Shown here: in pieces, positions 10,067 to 21,502 of the stretch
Layout of the letters: the number at the start of each line of letters is the position of its first letter
How positions within the stretch are numbered: position 1 is the first letter of the stretch
Source of the DNA: Mixia osmundae IAM 14324
Lineage: Eukaryota > Basidiomycota > Mixiomycetes > Mixiales > Mixiaceae
Direction of reading: 5' to 3'
NCBI RefSeq assembly: GCF_000708205.1
Contig: NW_014575551.1
Coordinates: 1-64,000, forward strand
Length of the DNA stretch: 64,000 nucleotides
The notes under the pieces: generated by a model
What the model saw: the letters and a program-made list of their open reading frames with translations, nothing else
Told to the model about the DNA's origin: nothing
Databases searched by the model: none
Translations under genes and position numbers: made by a program

Positions 10067-12193
10067 ATGAACAGCGCGAGCGAGGCCGTCCCGATGCTTT
10101 CGGCGCCAGCACAACATGATGAGGAAGCACCGGGACAGCCGACATGGCTCGGCCAGGCCAAGATCAGAGGAGCCTACAGTTGGCTTCGGTACTGTCTACT
10201 GACGGTATCCATGCTCGGCCTGCAGCTCATCTGGTCTACCGAGATGGCATTCGCTTCGCCCTTTTTGGTTTCGCTGGGCATGTCAAAGTCACTCATGTCG
10301 CTCGTCTTCCTCGCTGGCCCCCTGTCTGGCTTGATCATGCAACCTCTCATCGGCTCAGTAGCCGATCGATGCAAACTCAGACTCGGTAGACGACGACCTT
10401 TCATGCTCGGCGGCAGTCTCGTGTGCGCGTTTGCCTTGCTTATGCTGGGCTTTGCAAAGCAAATTGCAGGCTGGTCGACCTCAGAGGGCTCAAGAGCAAA
10501 CGCGACCTTGTCTATCTGCATCGCCGTCTTTGCAATCTACTTGGTCGACTTTAGCATCAACGCGGTACAGGCCAGTGACCGCGCGCTCGTCGTGGATACA
10601 CTGCCCGCGCAACACCAGCAAGAAGCCAATGTCTACGCGGCTGCCATGTTTGGTGTCGGCGCTGTCATTGGCTTCTTTGTCGGTAACATCGATCTGGTCA
10701 AACTGTTGCCCCTTTTCGGCTCGTCTCAGCTACAGATCTTGTCCATTCTGGCTAGCTTCTTCCTCATCGTCGCTCATTGCATCACGGCATTCGCGGTCAG
10801 CGAGCGCGTCTTGCTACAGGATGCGCCGGGTACCCAGACTGGCTTTCTACATATGTTCAAGACGATCTACACCACATTTTGGATGATGCCCAATGTCATT
10901 CGCAAGATTTGCTTCATACAACTCGCATCCTGGGTTGGCTGGTTCCCGATACTGTTCTTCGCGTCCCTTTACGTCGGAGAGATATACGATCGAAAGCACA
11001 CGACGACAGTCTCTGACCCGAGAGAAGTCTCGCAAGCTGCCGAGCGAGCGGGCAGTCGTGCAATGCTCTGGCACGCAATCATCGCCCTGGCCACATCGAT
11101 CATCATGCCATATTTTGTACGACCTTCCATGGGTCCTTCGCGTGTCGAGCTCCTGAGTCAATGGACACCACCACAAGATTCATCACTTGTCAGCCATCTG
11201 ATAAGGACAGCAAAGGCATTTAGCTCGAGATTGCCAACTCTGCCGTTACCTTGGCTTACTTTGACAGTGACATGGTTTATATCACAGTGCGTCGAAACAG
11301 ATCTCGGCGATTTGAAGGCTGCTGAGTGCTTTTCATTGGCTGCACAGGATTGTCTTCACCCTGCTGATGCTTGCGACATTCGTAGTCGACTCAGTCTTTG
11401 GCGCGAGCACAATCATCGCTTTGACAGGCTTCTGCTTCGCTATCACCAACTGGTGTCCCGTCACGCTTATCTCGCAAGCAATTCTGCATGACACGTCCAA
11501 CGTGACAGATATGCAGCCGCCTGCAACGCCCGGCATGGAGAACTTTGCTCTACTCCAGCCTAGAGAGCGCTCGCATTCGCTACACTCGGCAATGTCTCAG
11601 CAAAGCAATGGACTATCTGCACCTCTTGCCACACCGGACGGCAAGACTTCGCCGACGTCAGGCTATACGCCTACGCCGCAAGCGAGAGTCTTGACGATTC
11701 ATCACGATGACTCGCTCGATTTCGATGAAGATGCCACTCGTCTTAGAGCAGAGATTGCTATGCGCACATTTGCCCTCAAGAAAGACAATAACGCTTCACA
11801 GTCAAGCTCGTCTACGGCCGCCCAGGCGGGCGTGATCCTCGGGTAAGCCTTCTTGCGCCGTCACGACGTATGCTCAAGGACTGCATAGGATTCACAACAT
11901 TTTCATCGTCATTCCAGTGAGTTCTACTGCTTCGTAAGGATCGCCTGCTGAAGTAAACGTCGGCAGCAACTGCTCGTGTCCTTCTTGTCGTCGTTGATCT
12001 TCGCGTTTTTGACGCCGCAAGCATCGGGCGAGACCGACATTGCTCCCCAGGCATCTTGGAATGGCGTCGCGGTCATCTTCAGGTTGGTCATTGGTGCTAT
12101 GCACGTATGCATGCTGATTTGACGAATAGACTGGGCGGATTGTCGGCCGCTGTGGCCGCGTACATGACATGGAGACTGAGCAAGACTATCTAG
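10067..12193 (+). CDS. Sucrose/H+ symporter (GPH-type MFS, Sut1/SLC45-like), 640 aa
   Basis: Exons 10067-11286, 11348-11842, 11889-11916, 11967-12082, 12130-12193. It has about twelve hydrophobic segments. The family signatures are visible: LIWSTEMAFASPFLVSLG in helix 1, PLIGSVADRCKLRLGRRRPF between helices 2 and 3 (RLGRRRP is diagnostic of plant/fungal sucrose carriers), and VDFSINAVQASDRAL in helix 5. A long cytosolic loop in the second half (PPATPGMENFALLQ through RAEIAMRTF) separates the last helices. The C-terminal two helices are on three short exons. The substrate is probably sucrose or another alpha-glucoside or disaccharide; this is inferred from the family. Confidence 0.88.
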
Positions 12194-12290
12194 CTCAGAA
12201 GATCGTTCCATCGAGTTCGATTGCTAGGGGCGGGCCGCCGACAGGCGGGCGCTTCTGCTTTGCAATCTCCCGACCCTGCTCGGCATCAGA

Positions 12291-13819
12291 CTAGCAGGCC
12301 AGCAGCCGAGAAGCACGTACGGCTTTCCAAGTTGCGGCTTCCAAGACTTGTGCGAGGCTCAGCTTCGTACCGAGCTTCGCACGGATAGCTTCGGCGATAC
12401 GATCGAGCATGATGACTGTTACTGCTCTGAACTCAACAATGGCGCTGTGAGAGGCCGGCAAAGGCGGCAAGTCAAGTGGCCGTGGCAGCTCGGACGGCAC
12501 AGGCTTGTCAAGGGACTGTAGCACGGCCTCGGGTTTGATAGTCAGCAGACCAAAGTCGACGAGCAAGCCACCATTGCCTGCAGGCAGCATTCAGCTCGGG
12601 ACCCGAGCAGTGACGTATTGACTTACGATACTCGGGCAGACCAGTCTGATGCTCGGTACCTTCGAACTGCCAGCCCAGTATGGACTGCATTGCTTCCTGC
12701 AAGGAGTAACAGAGCCATTGACTGAGCTTGTGAAAGGGCACGAGAGCGGCTGTATCGCTGTCGACCCGTTTGCGCAAGCTCTCGCAAGGCCAGACGTCGC
12801 CGATAGCTTTGCCATCGATTTTTGTACGCGATGCAGGCCAGACACCGCCCAGTCCTTGCGTGATGATTGTCCAGAGAGCAGAGACTGGTAGTGAGATGGG
12901 AAGAGAAGTCGCCGAGGGCATCTGCTTCGCCTCCGGATGCGACAAGAGGTAGTCTGTCCACGACAATTGCCTCCAGCCGCGCACAAGCGCTAGACATAGG
13001 GTTACTGACCTATAAGATTGCCAGGTCGAAGGCCAAGCTGGCCTGGCACATTTTCCCGATTTCTGAAGTATTCCTGGTTCTCTGGATCGAGCAAGACCTG
13101 GCCGAGCCTTACGAGCACATTTGCTCGTCCTTCGATACCTGTCATGCAATTTTCATCGTTGACTTGCAGGCCTTGTGAGATGACATCCGTCGAGATCTTC
13201 GATAAGCCCAGCGCGTCGACGCGATAGGGATCGTCTGGCTTGCCGCTGAAAGTACCTTGCTCGAACATCTCGAGACTAGCTACTGCAAGACCTTCGCTGC
13301 GCCCGATGCCGTTGATTCGCTCTGCTTCTGTGCCTTGCTTCGGCCGATAGGTCCACTGACTACCGGCGCCTGCGTCGAGCAAGACGGACACGACGAGGAG
13401 ATCGACGATCTTTCTGCATGCTTCCAGTCGACCTTGGTCTTGCCATCGCTCCAGCAGAGGTGTGAGTCTGTCTCCCACAAAATGCCGCATGCGGCCATGA
13501 GGCGGTATGGAAGCGTACTTGTTGCCGTAGTCACGCTATTGTACACTTGTCAGCACATTCTATTTCCCCTCCTCAACAGGAGCGCACCTCGATCAGCGCA
13601 CAGCAAAAGTCGACGATAGCGTCTTGCTGGGACAAGTCGACGTTCCAGTATTGGAGTCTGTTGGCTGAAGCAATGTCAAATACTGCTCGGCATCTTTCGC
13701 GGATCTGTGCGCTTGCATGAGCTCGCGCGAATTGCTTGTGAGGGGGATTGTCGTACTGCGGGCAGCGTTGTGAAGTACACCGCGGGATCGTCTGAGCTCG
13801 AAGGATGCTGATGAGCCAT
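12291..13819 (-). CDS. URC4: Uracil catabolism protein 4 (DUF1688), 439 aa
   Basis: Exons 13819-13757, 13704-13588, 13535-13010, 12953-12627, 12577-12291. Family landmarks in order: VYFTTLPAIRERCRAVFDIA, YASIPPHGRMRHFVGD, LLVVSVLLDAGAGSQW, RSEGLAVASLEMFEQGTFSG, RANVLVRLGQVL, WPASRTKIDGKAIGDVW, LVPFHKLSQWLCYSLQ, LTGxPEYR-type LPEYRNGGLLVDFG, and EFRAVTVIMLDRIA. URC4 is needed for the URC uracil-degradation route found in fungi and bacteria; its biochemical activity is unresolved. The start was chosen because intron 13756-13705 joins LPA to IRERC exactly as in homologues. It is convergent with the sugar transporter. Confidence 0.9.
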
Positions 13820-13986
13820 ACCGTCTTCGCGACCAGCTTTCGAGCGCTCGAGCAATCTGATAGTCAGGCAATGTGGGCAATCTCCTACGCGTCGAACAGA
13901 AGCGCGACCTCGTCGTTATCGCGTCATCACATGTCGCTTTGATTCCCCTGCCTTTGCGAAGTTCTCTGTAAGATCCCCGCAGAAAC

Positions 13987-14637
13987 ATGCATCCGGCCTT
14001 CTTGCTCGCTTTTCTACCGATCATCCACGCTGCAAAGGACATCTCTTACTACAGCCCGACTTTGTTCGCCCGCGGCCTGTGCCCATTGCCATTTGTCGTC
14101 GACAGCGTGGCTTTCCAGTCTCGCGTATTGGCGCTTCAGCTGGGCATATCGCCCGTAAAATACAGAATCGGCTTTAGCTGTGTGCGTTCGCTTCTCTTGC
14201 TCTCGGTCAATCTCATGCCCGATGGCAGAGTTGCAGAGAACACGGCGTCGTCGCTGGGACAGACTTTGAATGCACAAAGAACGCGCCAGAGGAACACATG
14301 ACAGGTCGGCCACTGACATGATCACGACTCGCGCTGAGTCTCGATCAGAGTAGATGGAATCCTTTACGACCTTACAATCTCTTTGCCTGCGCTTGTCGAT
14401 GAGACGCAGATAGATCCTCAATACGAGTTCATCACAAAATGCTGCCGCGCGCAAGTCCGAGCAAGAATCTTCGCGGCCTTCAAGCCAGCTCGCAGTTTCG
14501 AGGTTCAGTCGTGTGAGATGATAGCCACGTGCGAGAACAAGAAAGATGCGCCAGCCGTCTGTGCGCTCTTCTACGGTGGCGGAGCAGGTCCGTGTCCGCG
14601 CCTGCCACCTTCAGTCAAGCTCACGTCGGATCAGTGA
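13987..14637 (+). CDS. Secreted Cys-rich protein, tandem paralogue 1, 185 aa
   Basis: Exons 13987-14181, 14229-14304, 14351-14637. A signal peptide (MHPAFLLAFLPIIHA) is followed by a beta-rich, Cys-containing ectodomain: YYSPTLFARGLCPLPF, KYRIGFSC, TDFECTKN, DGILYDLTISLPA, YEFITKCCRAQV, MIATCENKKDAPAVC. The neighbouring gene at 14791 shares the same cysteine pattern, intron positions and phases, so the pair arose by tandem duplication. About eight cysteines suggest disulphides. I do not recognise the family. Confidence 0.6.
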
Positions 14638-14790
14638 GAAAGCAGTGCGATACGAGACCTGCTGTAGGGACATGCTTGGTGTGGTTCCAGCGAGGCGTCA
14701 TGTAAACGTAGCAAGGATGCATACAATCCGCCCCGGCCCCTATGCGTTGCTGCCAAGCATCATCAAACATCTTCCGCTCACAGCCTTACC

Positions 14791-15556
14791 ATGAACGCGT
14801 CGATCTATTTGCTCAGCTTCGCTGCTCTGCTCGTCAGCGCCGCTCCAGAGGTCAATCGCGCGGTTTATAGCCCTGTCCTTTTCAGTAATACCTCATGTCC
14901 GATACTATTCGTCGGAGAGCCAATCCGATTTATATCGCGAATAACGACAGTGACAGTCTCCCTCTCGCCTGCTCGCTACAAGCAAGGTTTCCAATGCGTC
15001 AGTACTCTTCGAGCGAACGGCCTCGCTTGACTGCAATTTCCGTTTCGTTGCAGACTTCTAGATGGCCCGACATGGTAGCCGAAAGAGATTTTCACTGCAG
15101 AAAGAACGAAGAGCTTCAGTCGCCCAGTCTGTTCCTTGTGCACAGCATCTGTGGCACTCATTTAGGGAATCTGTACAGATGGTCTCGTCTACGACCTCGC
15201 GATCTCGTACCCGGCCTACGCGGTCGCAGACGTGCCCGAATTTGTCTCGAAATGTTGCTATGCTGAAGCATCTCAAAGAGTTCTCGTGTCTCTCGGCTCG
15301 TATCGTAAGCGGGATCAAGACGACGTGACAACATTTCATAAATGTTCCACAGGATCGATGGAATGGGCTGCATGCGGTGTCAAGATCGTTTGCGAGAATG
15401 CGGCAGGCGCGCCTGCTATCTGCGAGGCTTTCTGGCCCAACAAATGTAGGCACCTGCGCGTACGTGCACACAAGCACTAAAACGATTCCAGACGAACACG
15501 ATTGCGATGTTACTCCGCCTGTCAATCTATGCTCATTCGGCTTCAGAAGACCATAG
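14791..15556 (+). CDS. Secreted Cys-rich protein, tandem paralogue 2, 187 aa
   Basis: Exons 14791-14997, 15054-15126, 15179-15304, 15353-15445, 15492-15556. A signal peptide (MNASIYLLSFAALLVSAA), then VYSPVLFSNTSCPILF, RYKQGFQC, DFHCRKNEE, NGLVYDLAISYPAY, FVSKCCYAEASQRV, VKIVCENAAGAPAIC, aligned segment by segment with the gene at 13987. It has two more introns than its paralogue; whether these were gained here or lost there cannot be told from the window. The function is unknown. It is convergent with ARG8 (52 bp between stops). Confidence 0.6.
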
Positions 15557-15608
15557 TGGCTGGGTCGATTGCATTGCACGTCAGGATTTACATACAAGCA
15601 TGGCGGAT

Positions 15609-17212
15609 CTAGTGAGCTTCTTGCTGGATGACTGTCAAGACCGATTCGAGCACATCGCAAGCATGATCGATCTGAGCTTTCTCGATGATGAGACTCGGTA
15701 CGAATCGAAGCGTGGCTTTGCCACACGTGAGCACGATGACGCCGCGCTCTCTGCACATCTTGGCGACTTTGGGCGGCAGGCCGTCGCTCGCAAAGGGCAC
15801 GCCCAGGATCAGACCTCGTCCTCGGATGTCGCCTGTTACGAGCTTGGGGAAGAGTTCTGGCAGCGCTGACAAACGCTGCTTGAGCTGTGCGCCGACTGTC
15901 TTGACATGATCGAGGAACTCTGGTTTCGTGATGCGCGAGACGACATGATGGCCAACGCAAGTCTGCAGAGGTCCACCGCTGCGAATCCACCATGGCTCAG
16001 CACAAGTGACCCTTTGCTGCATCTTATGACAGAACCTCACCCAAAGGTAGTACCGTGATCGCCAATCTTGACAATGTCTGCAATCTTGTCGGTCATGAGG
16101 ATGGCGCCGATGGGCATGCCATTGGCGAGCGGTTTGGCCATTGTCACAATGTCTGGGTGGCAATCTGCCGGAAATTCACAGTGCGCCCATAGCTTGCCAG
16201 TCCTGCCCAGTCCGCACTGTATCTCGTCAAAGATGAGTGCAGCTCCCACTTCGTCACATCGCTTCCTGAGAGCACGCATGAACTCTTCGGTCGCTTCTAG
16301 GATGCCACCCTCGCCCTGGATGGGCTCAACGATGACGCCGCAGGTCTTTTCGGTGACGACCTTGTTGATCGATTCGATGTCGTTGAGCTGTCCAGGCATG
16401 ATCTCGGGGATCAGGGGCGCAAAGGGCGCTTGGTATTTTTCTTGTAAAGTGACGGACAGCGCGCCCATCGATCGGCCGTGGAACCCATCCCTGAAAGCGA
16501 CGACTTCGACCTTGTCGTGCGGGCTGACCTTGCCGTGTAGTTTGGGATGTTGTTCGGCGGTGAGCTTGCCGTACTTGCGCACAAATTTGAGTGCACCTTC
16601 GTTCGCCTCTGTACCGCTGTTGGCAAAGAAAACCTTGAGGCCAGACGTGGTGTCCTTATCTGCACGAGACTGGAACGTATCCGAAGATGTACCGAGACCG
16701 CCAGAGGCGATCGTGCTCTCTACGAGGAGCTGGGCGAGCTCGCCCGCCCATTCGTTATGATACAGATTGGAGACGTGGACGAGGCGACGCGCTTGCTTGC
16801 TCATCGCCTCTGCCACACCTTCGTCAGAGTGACCGAGTGCGTTGACGGCTATGCCGGCCGACATGTCCAAGTATTCCCTTCCTTGCGTATCGTGGAGGTA
16901 CATGCCTTTGCCCGATTCGAACATGATCGGCGGTCGTACATAGGTATTGAGGGTATAACGAGCATGTCGGGCGAGCGATTGCAACGTGTCTGTCGGTGCA
17001 GTCTCGTCCGAGTGTGTCACTTTGAGGTATTGCGAGTTGGCCGATGGCGCATGGCTCTGTGCCGTCGTGGAGAAGCTCGATCTAGCCTTACAGATGCATC
17101 GGAATTGGTCTTTGCTCTGACCGGGGTGCACGTCAGCAGGCGCACTGGCCACAAGCTCGGATACGCGTACCTTGAGGCTATTGACCCTGGCTGAGCTCGC
17201 AATCCGGTACAT
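15609..17212 (-). CDS. ARG8: Acetylornithine aminotransferase, mitochondrial, 513 aa
   Basis: Exons 17212-16041 and 15978-15609. The N-terminus is rich in Arg/Ser/Ala and free of acidic runs (ending KARSSFSTTAQ), like a mitochondrial presequence. The class-III PLP aminotransferase fold is clear: GREYLDMSAGIAVNALGH, FFANSGTEANEGALKFVR, FRDGFHGRSMGALSVT, VEPIQGEGGI, FDEIQCGLGRTGKLWAH, and MAKPLANGMPIGA holding the PLP-binding Lys; after the intron the protein continues VGHHVVSRI. It converts N-acetylglutamate semialdehyde to N-acetylornithine in arginine synthesis. An additional small intron inside the presequence (near 17170-17115) cannot be excluded. Divergent from CLASP/Stu1, 90 bp apart. 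Confidence 0.92.
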
Positions 17213-17302
17213 GTCGATCGGTGACTCGACTTGTCGAGGAGCGCAAAATTTTGACATTTCGAATTGACATCTCGCGACTTTGGCCAGCGGCGTGTGAGCC
17301 GG

Positions 17303-20090
17303 ATGACGCTCGACGAAGCGCTTGACAAGCTCGAAGGCACTTCTGACCCGATAGCCGAGACGGATGCAGTGCAAGCTTTGGAGCTAGAGCTGCAGGAATG
17401 GTCAGACAGCGCCAGGGAGGCACAAATGATCCAACGGCTATCACACGAACTCTCGAGCTGCTTGCAGAGCTCACACGCACCTCTTGCGGCTGTGTCACTG
17501 ACCTGCATCAACACATACCTGGTCAAGATCGCGACCGAGCCTGCAGTGATCGATGCCGCTGCAGTGACAGATTGCCTGTCCTCATTTCTCGAATCTGGCG
17601 GCTTGCTCGAGAAGCTAGCAGACGCGGAGCTCAGCAATGGTGCGCAAGCTGCCCTCATGAAGCTTGCTCAGTTGGCGTGCCATTCAAGCACCGCGTTACC
17701 GAAAGCTAGCGATCTGCCTTTGAGCCACTTCGAGCGCGTCTTACTGCAAAGAGGCCTGCGTAGCAAGCTAGCAAAGACACGACAGTGCACCGCTCGCTTT
17801 GTCGCAGCATGGCGGAAAGAGCGCTCTGGCTTGCCACTCAAGCCATACTTGCCTAGCCTGGTGGAAGCCTTGGAAGATACTGACCCCGATGTTCGCGACG
17901 CGGCCCAACAGAGTCTGATAGACATCTTTGCCGATCTTGCTTTGCCTGCCGCTGCACGCAATGATCTCAACAAAGAGATGACAAGGCAGGCCATTCGAGC
18001 TGCCACGGTAGACGCTATACTCAATGCGATCAGCGCGAGCATTGCCGAAGCTCCGTTAGACGGTCACAAGAGTATATTTTCGGTTGACGATGTGCCTGCG
18101 CACCAAGTCGAGAGCGAACAAGAGCTCGTTCAGCTCGTTCATCGTATGCTGCCGTACTTTGAGGGTAGGGAGAGCGAAGAGAATTGGCAACAGCGGGAGG
18201 AATCCATCATACAGCTTCGAGGCATCCTCAAAGGCGGCCTCTCGCCTCAGTATGCAAATGTGCTGGCAGGCCAACTTGATGTTCTGATGCAAGGTATCCT
18301 CAAGTCTCTGGCGACATTGCGTACAAGTCTAGCACAAGGAACCTGTCGGCTCATAACCGAATTAGCAGAGAGCCTGAGGCAACTGATGGATCCTCACGTC
18401 GAGCAGCTGCTTGCTGCACTGCTCAGAATATCTGCACAGACCAAGAAGCTCGTCGTCCAAGCAAGCGTCACCGCATCTTCAGCTCTGCTGACAAATACCA
18501 GCTTCTCTGCCAGTCATTTGGTCATCATCGAACAAGGGTACAGCGAGAAGACTGCTTCAGCTCGCTCTGCGGCGGCTACCCAGCTCAAAGTCTTTCTCCA
18601 GCTACACGGAACGGCCCACAAGCAAGCTATCGAGACCGGAAGTGCTATTTCTCTCGTCGAGTCATGCTTGTCGAGAGGTCTGGCCGATCCGAGCCCAGAT
18701 GTCAGAGAGATCACTCGAGCAACGTTCTGGATATCCGAGCCCACTTTCCCTTCTCAACTGGAGCAGATCAGGAATGCTCTGGATGCTGCTTCGATGAGGC
18801 AGCTAGATGCTGTCAATCCTCGCGCCGCAAAGAAGTCTGCGCCTGCTCCCAAACGCATGTCTATCCGAGAGATGATCGCTGCGAAATCGAATAATAATTC
18901 GCCTGTCAAACGGCCATCAATGCCGCATCAGCCGATCATGCCTGCACATAAGAACAGTGTAACTGACACGTCGCCTACTGCGTCGCCGCGCGCAAATGGC
19001 GCGCCACGACAGTTGTCGAGGACTCTGGCTAAAAGCAGCACCAAAGCCGCGCAAACGCAGGCAGCAGCAACCGACGGGGCTGAGCCCGAGAAGAAGCTGA
19101 CTGATCGGTTCGCTGATGTGTCTGTCAGTAATGGCGACACTCATGAGGCTCCCTCTGTCATCGCGAACCTAAGCAGAGCAGGCAAGAAGAACTGGTGGGC
19201 AGTCCATGCCGATGCGCAGGCTAGCAAAGGCACGCTGTTCGTCATCCTCGATGATGTGTCTCGTGCTGACATCCTAAAGACTGCAGCCTTTGCTGCGTCT
19301 CCCTCGGATAGCTTGGACGAAGCGGCGGCAGTCCTAGACAGCATGCTATCATCACTGAAAGAGCAGCGGGCTAGCTCAGACAATATTCGGCATGCCGTAT
19401 CCGCGTCGCGCTCGTTTGGCGATCATTCGAGCGAAACGCTGTGGACGAGCGAGACCAGACTCGAGACGCTCCTCGGCGCCATGTTCTCAGCGGCGCCTTC
19501 GTTCGATGAGACGATGCAAGATTCGCTCATGCTCCTGCTGCGAGAGCTGGTCTTGCATCAGTACTCGCTTTTCGGTCAGCAAGTCGCGCCGCTGATCGAC
19601 TTTTGCTTGTCTCAACGCAGTAGGAGCGGGATCAAATCGGTGGGTTGGCTCAGATTGCGTTGACATGGTCTGACCAGTACAAGTGCAGGTCGAAGCAGCT
19701 GCAGAAGCAGTCCTGGACGAATGGGCAGAGCTCACCGAGCCGTTTGCTGGCCTCGAGTGCCTACGAACATCTCTTTCGCGCAACCCAGACGACTCGACAG
19801 AAGCGGCGGCGCAGGCTTTGGCTATGGGCGTAGAAGCGATGGGGAAGATACTCGCTCGCCTCCCGTCCCAGAATATCGAAGAAGAGCTCCGACTATCTCG
19901 AGAGCTGATTCTACGAGCACTCAATGATGCGAGGCATCCGCAGCTCCGTCAAGCGGCTGTTGCTTGCCTGGTCTCCGCTCAGCGCTCCTTGCAAAACGCA
20001 AACAGGCTGTTCGAGCTCCTGGCAGACTTGGCGCCGTCACAGGTCCATCTGATCACTTACTATATCGCCAAGGATGAAGAGAACAGGTAG
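17303..20090 (+). CDS. STU1: CLASP/Stu1 microtubule-associated protein, 912 aa
   Basis: Exons 17303-19639 and 19689-20090. The CLASP N-terminal TOG-like domain is recognisable: ESEENWQQREESIIQLRGIL, then LLAALLRISAQTKKLVVQAS and LSRGLADPSPDVREITRATFW. HEAT-like helices also occur before it (EALEDTDPDVRDAAQQSLI). A Ser/Thr/Pro/Lys-rich linker (about 520-620, e.g. SIREMIAAKSNNNSPVKRPS) is the usual microtubule-binding stretch. The C-terminal third is helical. CLASPs stabilise and rescue microtubules at kinetochores and in the spindle. The ATG at 17303 is the first before the conserved helices. The stop lies 29 bp from the converging SmF stop. Confidence 0.88.
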
Positions 20091-20119
20091 TTACTCAAGT
20101 TATACTGTGTGTATTGTCA

Positions 20120-20634
20120 CTATCTGCGCAACGTTGCATGTGCTACATCGCTCGTCTGTCGCGTGCCTGGCCTCTCTACTCGTCGATTGCCCGTCTGCAA
20201 GGATGTCAGGCTGTTTTCGCTTGTAGAGGCGCGGGGAGTCTCGTACATGTATAGCACATTGTTGCACCTGCACGGATCCACCATGATCAGCCCGGCTGGC
20301 GGGTGTGAGGGCGAGCGGCATACCTTATGAAGACTTCTCCTAGCGAACCTGCTGGCTGATCGTTCTGGTACTCCTCAGTATTTGCAAGCTGCAGCATGCT
20401 CGCGACAATGAGCACACGGGGTGTCATTGACCGAAGCGACCTGCCTGTAGGTTCATGTAGTTGTCGATGCTGACGAGGTAGCCTCTGTATTCCATTCCCC
20501 ATTTCAGTCGGACTTGGACTGGCTTGCCCACCCTGTCTTGCAGGAATGGCTTGGGGTTCGTGATCTGCCGTCCAGCCGTCTCGTCAGCGGCTGGAATGCA
20601 CCGATGAGCTTAGTCTGCCTGCCTGGGGAGCCAT
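20120..20634 (-). CDS. SMX3: Small nuclear ribonucleoprotein F (SmF), 114 aa
   Basis: Exons 20634-20623, 20564-20445, 20388-20324, 20267-20120. The complete Sm fold is present: [67 protein letters not shown], matching SmF almost position for position. Two of its three introns need GC donors (20622-20565, CAG|GCAGGC; 20444-20389, CAG|GCAGGT): the junctions must fall at [11 protein letters not shown] and [11 protein letters not shown]. An alternative GT start for intron 1 would leave only 37 nt. A Ser/Thr/Arg-rich tail makes it about 28 residues longer than yeast or human SmF. SmF is part of the heptameric ring on U1, U2, U4 and U5 snRNAs. Confidence 0.9.
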
Positions 20635-20736
20635 TCTGAGTCCTTGCCGTGGCCAAAGCAAGGAAAATCGCGCGCTCACTTAGCGCTTAGCCCTGCTAGC
20701 TACCAGTGCCAGAGCTGCACGGGCCAGTGTCAGCCA

Positions 20737-21402
20737 ATGAGTATGGCAGATGACGAGCTCGCGGGCCCGTCTGGGGCCTTGGAGGAAGATCTCGGCATGC
20801 CAAAGGCAACCGTCGGCAAAGTCATCACCGGCAAGACATCCACACTATCACCCTCACTCGCGCTGACCTGTCAGGTATGGACGACAGAGATCCTGGCCAA
20901 TGAAGATATCACATGCTCAAAGGAGTCTCGGGACCTCATTGCCGATTTTTGCAAAGGTCTGTCATGCTGCTCGGCCAGGTTGAAGGGAGAGGCTGATGCT
21001 CGTGTTGGACAGAATTCATAACGTTGATATCGTCTGAGGCCAACGAGATCTGTGAGAAAGGCTCGAGAAAGACGATCGCACCAGAGCATGTCATTGCAGC
21101 GCTCAAGGTACGTCCGACGCTCGCGTGACCTGACGAGACTGACGCGCTCATGCAGTCACTTGGTTTTGAGAGATACGTGGAAGAAGTAGAAGAAGCGACA
21201 GCAGAGAACAAGCAGAACGCAAAGGTCCTGCAGCGCTTCCTCTGTATGCAATGTCATGCTGAAGAGCAGCCAACGGCAGACTCGCGAGAAAGCGAAAAAG
21301 ACGACAAAGTTGGACTCGTCGGGCATGACGGAGGAAGAACTACTGCAGAAGCAAGAGCAACTCTTTGCAGCCTCTCGTGCGCGGTACGATGCCACTCAGT
21401 GA
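20737..21402 (+). CDS. NCB2: Negative cofactor 2 subunit beta (Dr1), 154 aa
   Basis: Exons 20737-20830, 20888-20956, 21013-21107, 21156-21224, 21265-21402. Histone-fold core: LGMPKATVGKVITEIL, NEDITCSKESRDLIADFCK, EFITLISSEANEICEKGSRK, TIAPEHVIAALKSLGFERYV, followed by the acidic/basic tail MTEEELLQKQEQLFAASRAR typical of Dr1. With NC2-alpha it binds TBP and blocks or modulates pre-initiation complex assembly. Intron 1 (20831-20887) needs a GC donor (CCG|GCAAGA). Intron 4 is only 40 nt, the shortest in the window, but is required by the frame. Divergent from SmF, 102 bp between starts. Confidence 0.9.
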
Positions 21403-21502
21403 ACACGAAAAGGATTGCCTGCACTCGTCCTCTTGTAGATGTTGTTACTACTTTGCATGATTGTACAACAATGGTCCACCTCTCCTTTGCGCCTCGTGAG
21501 CG

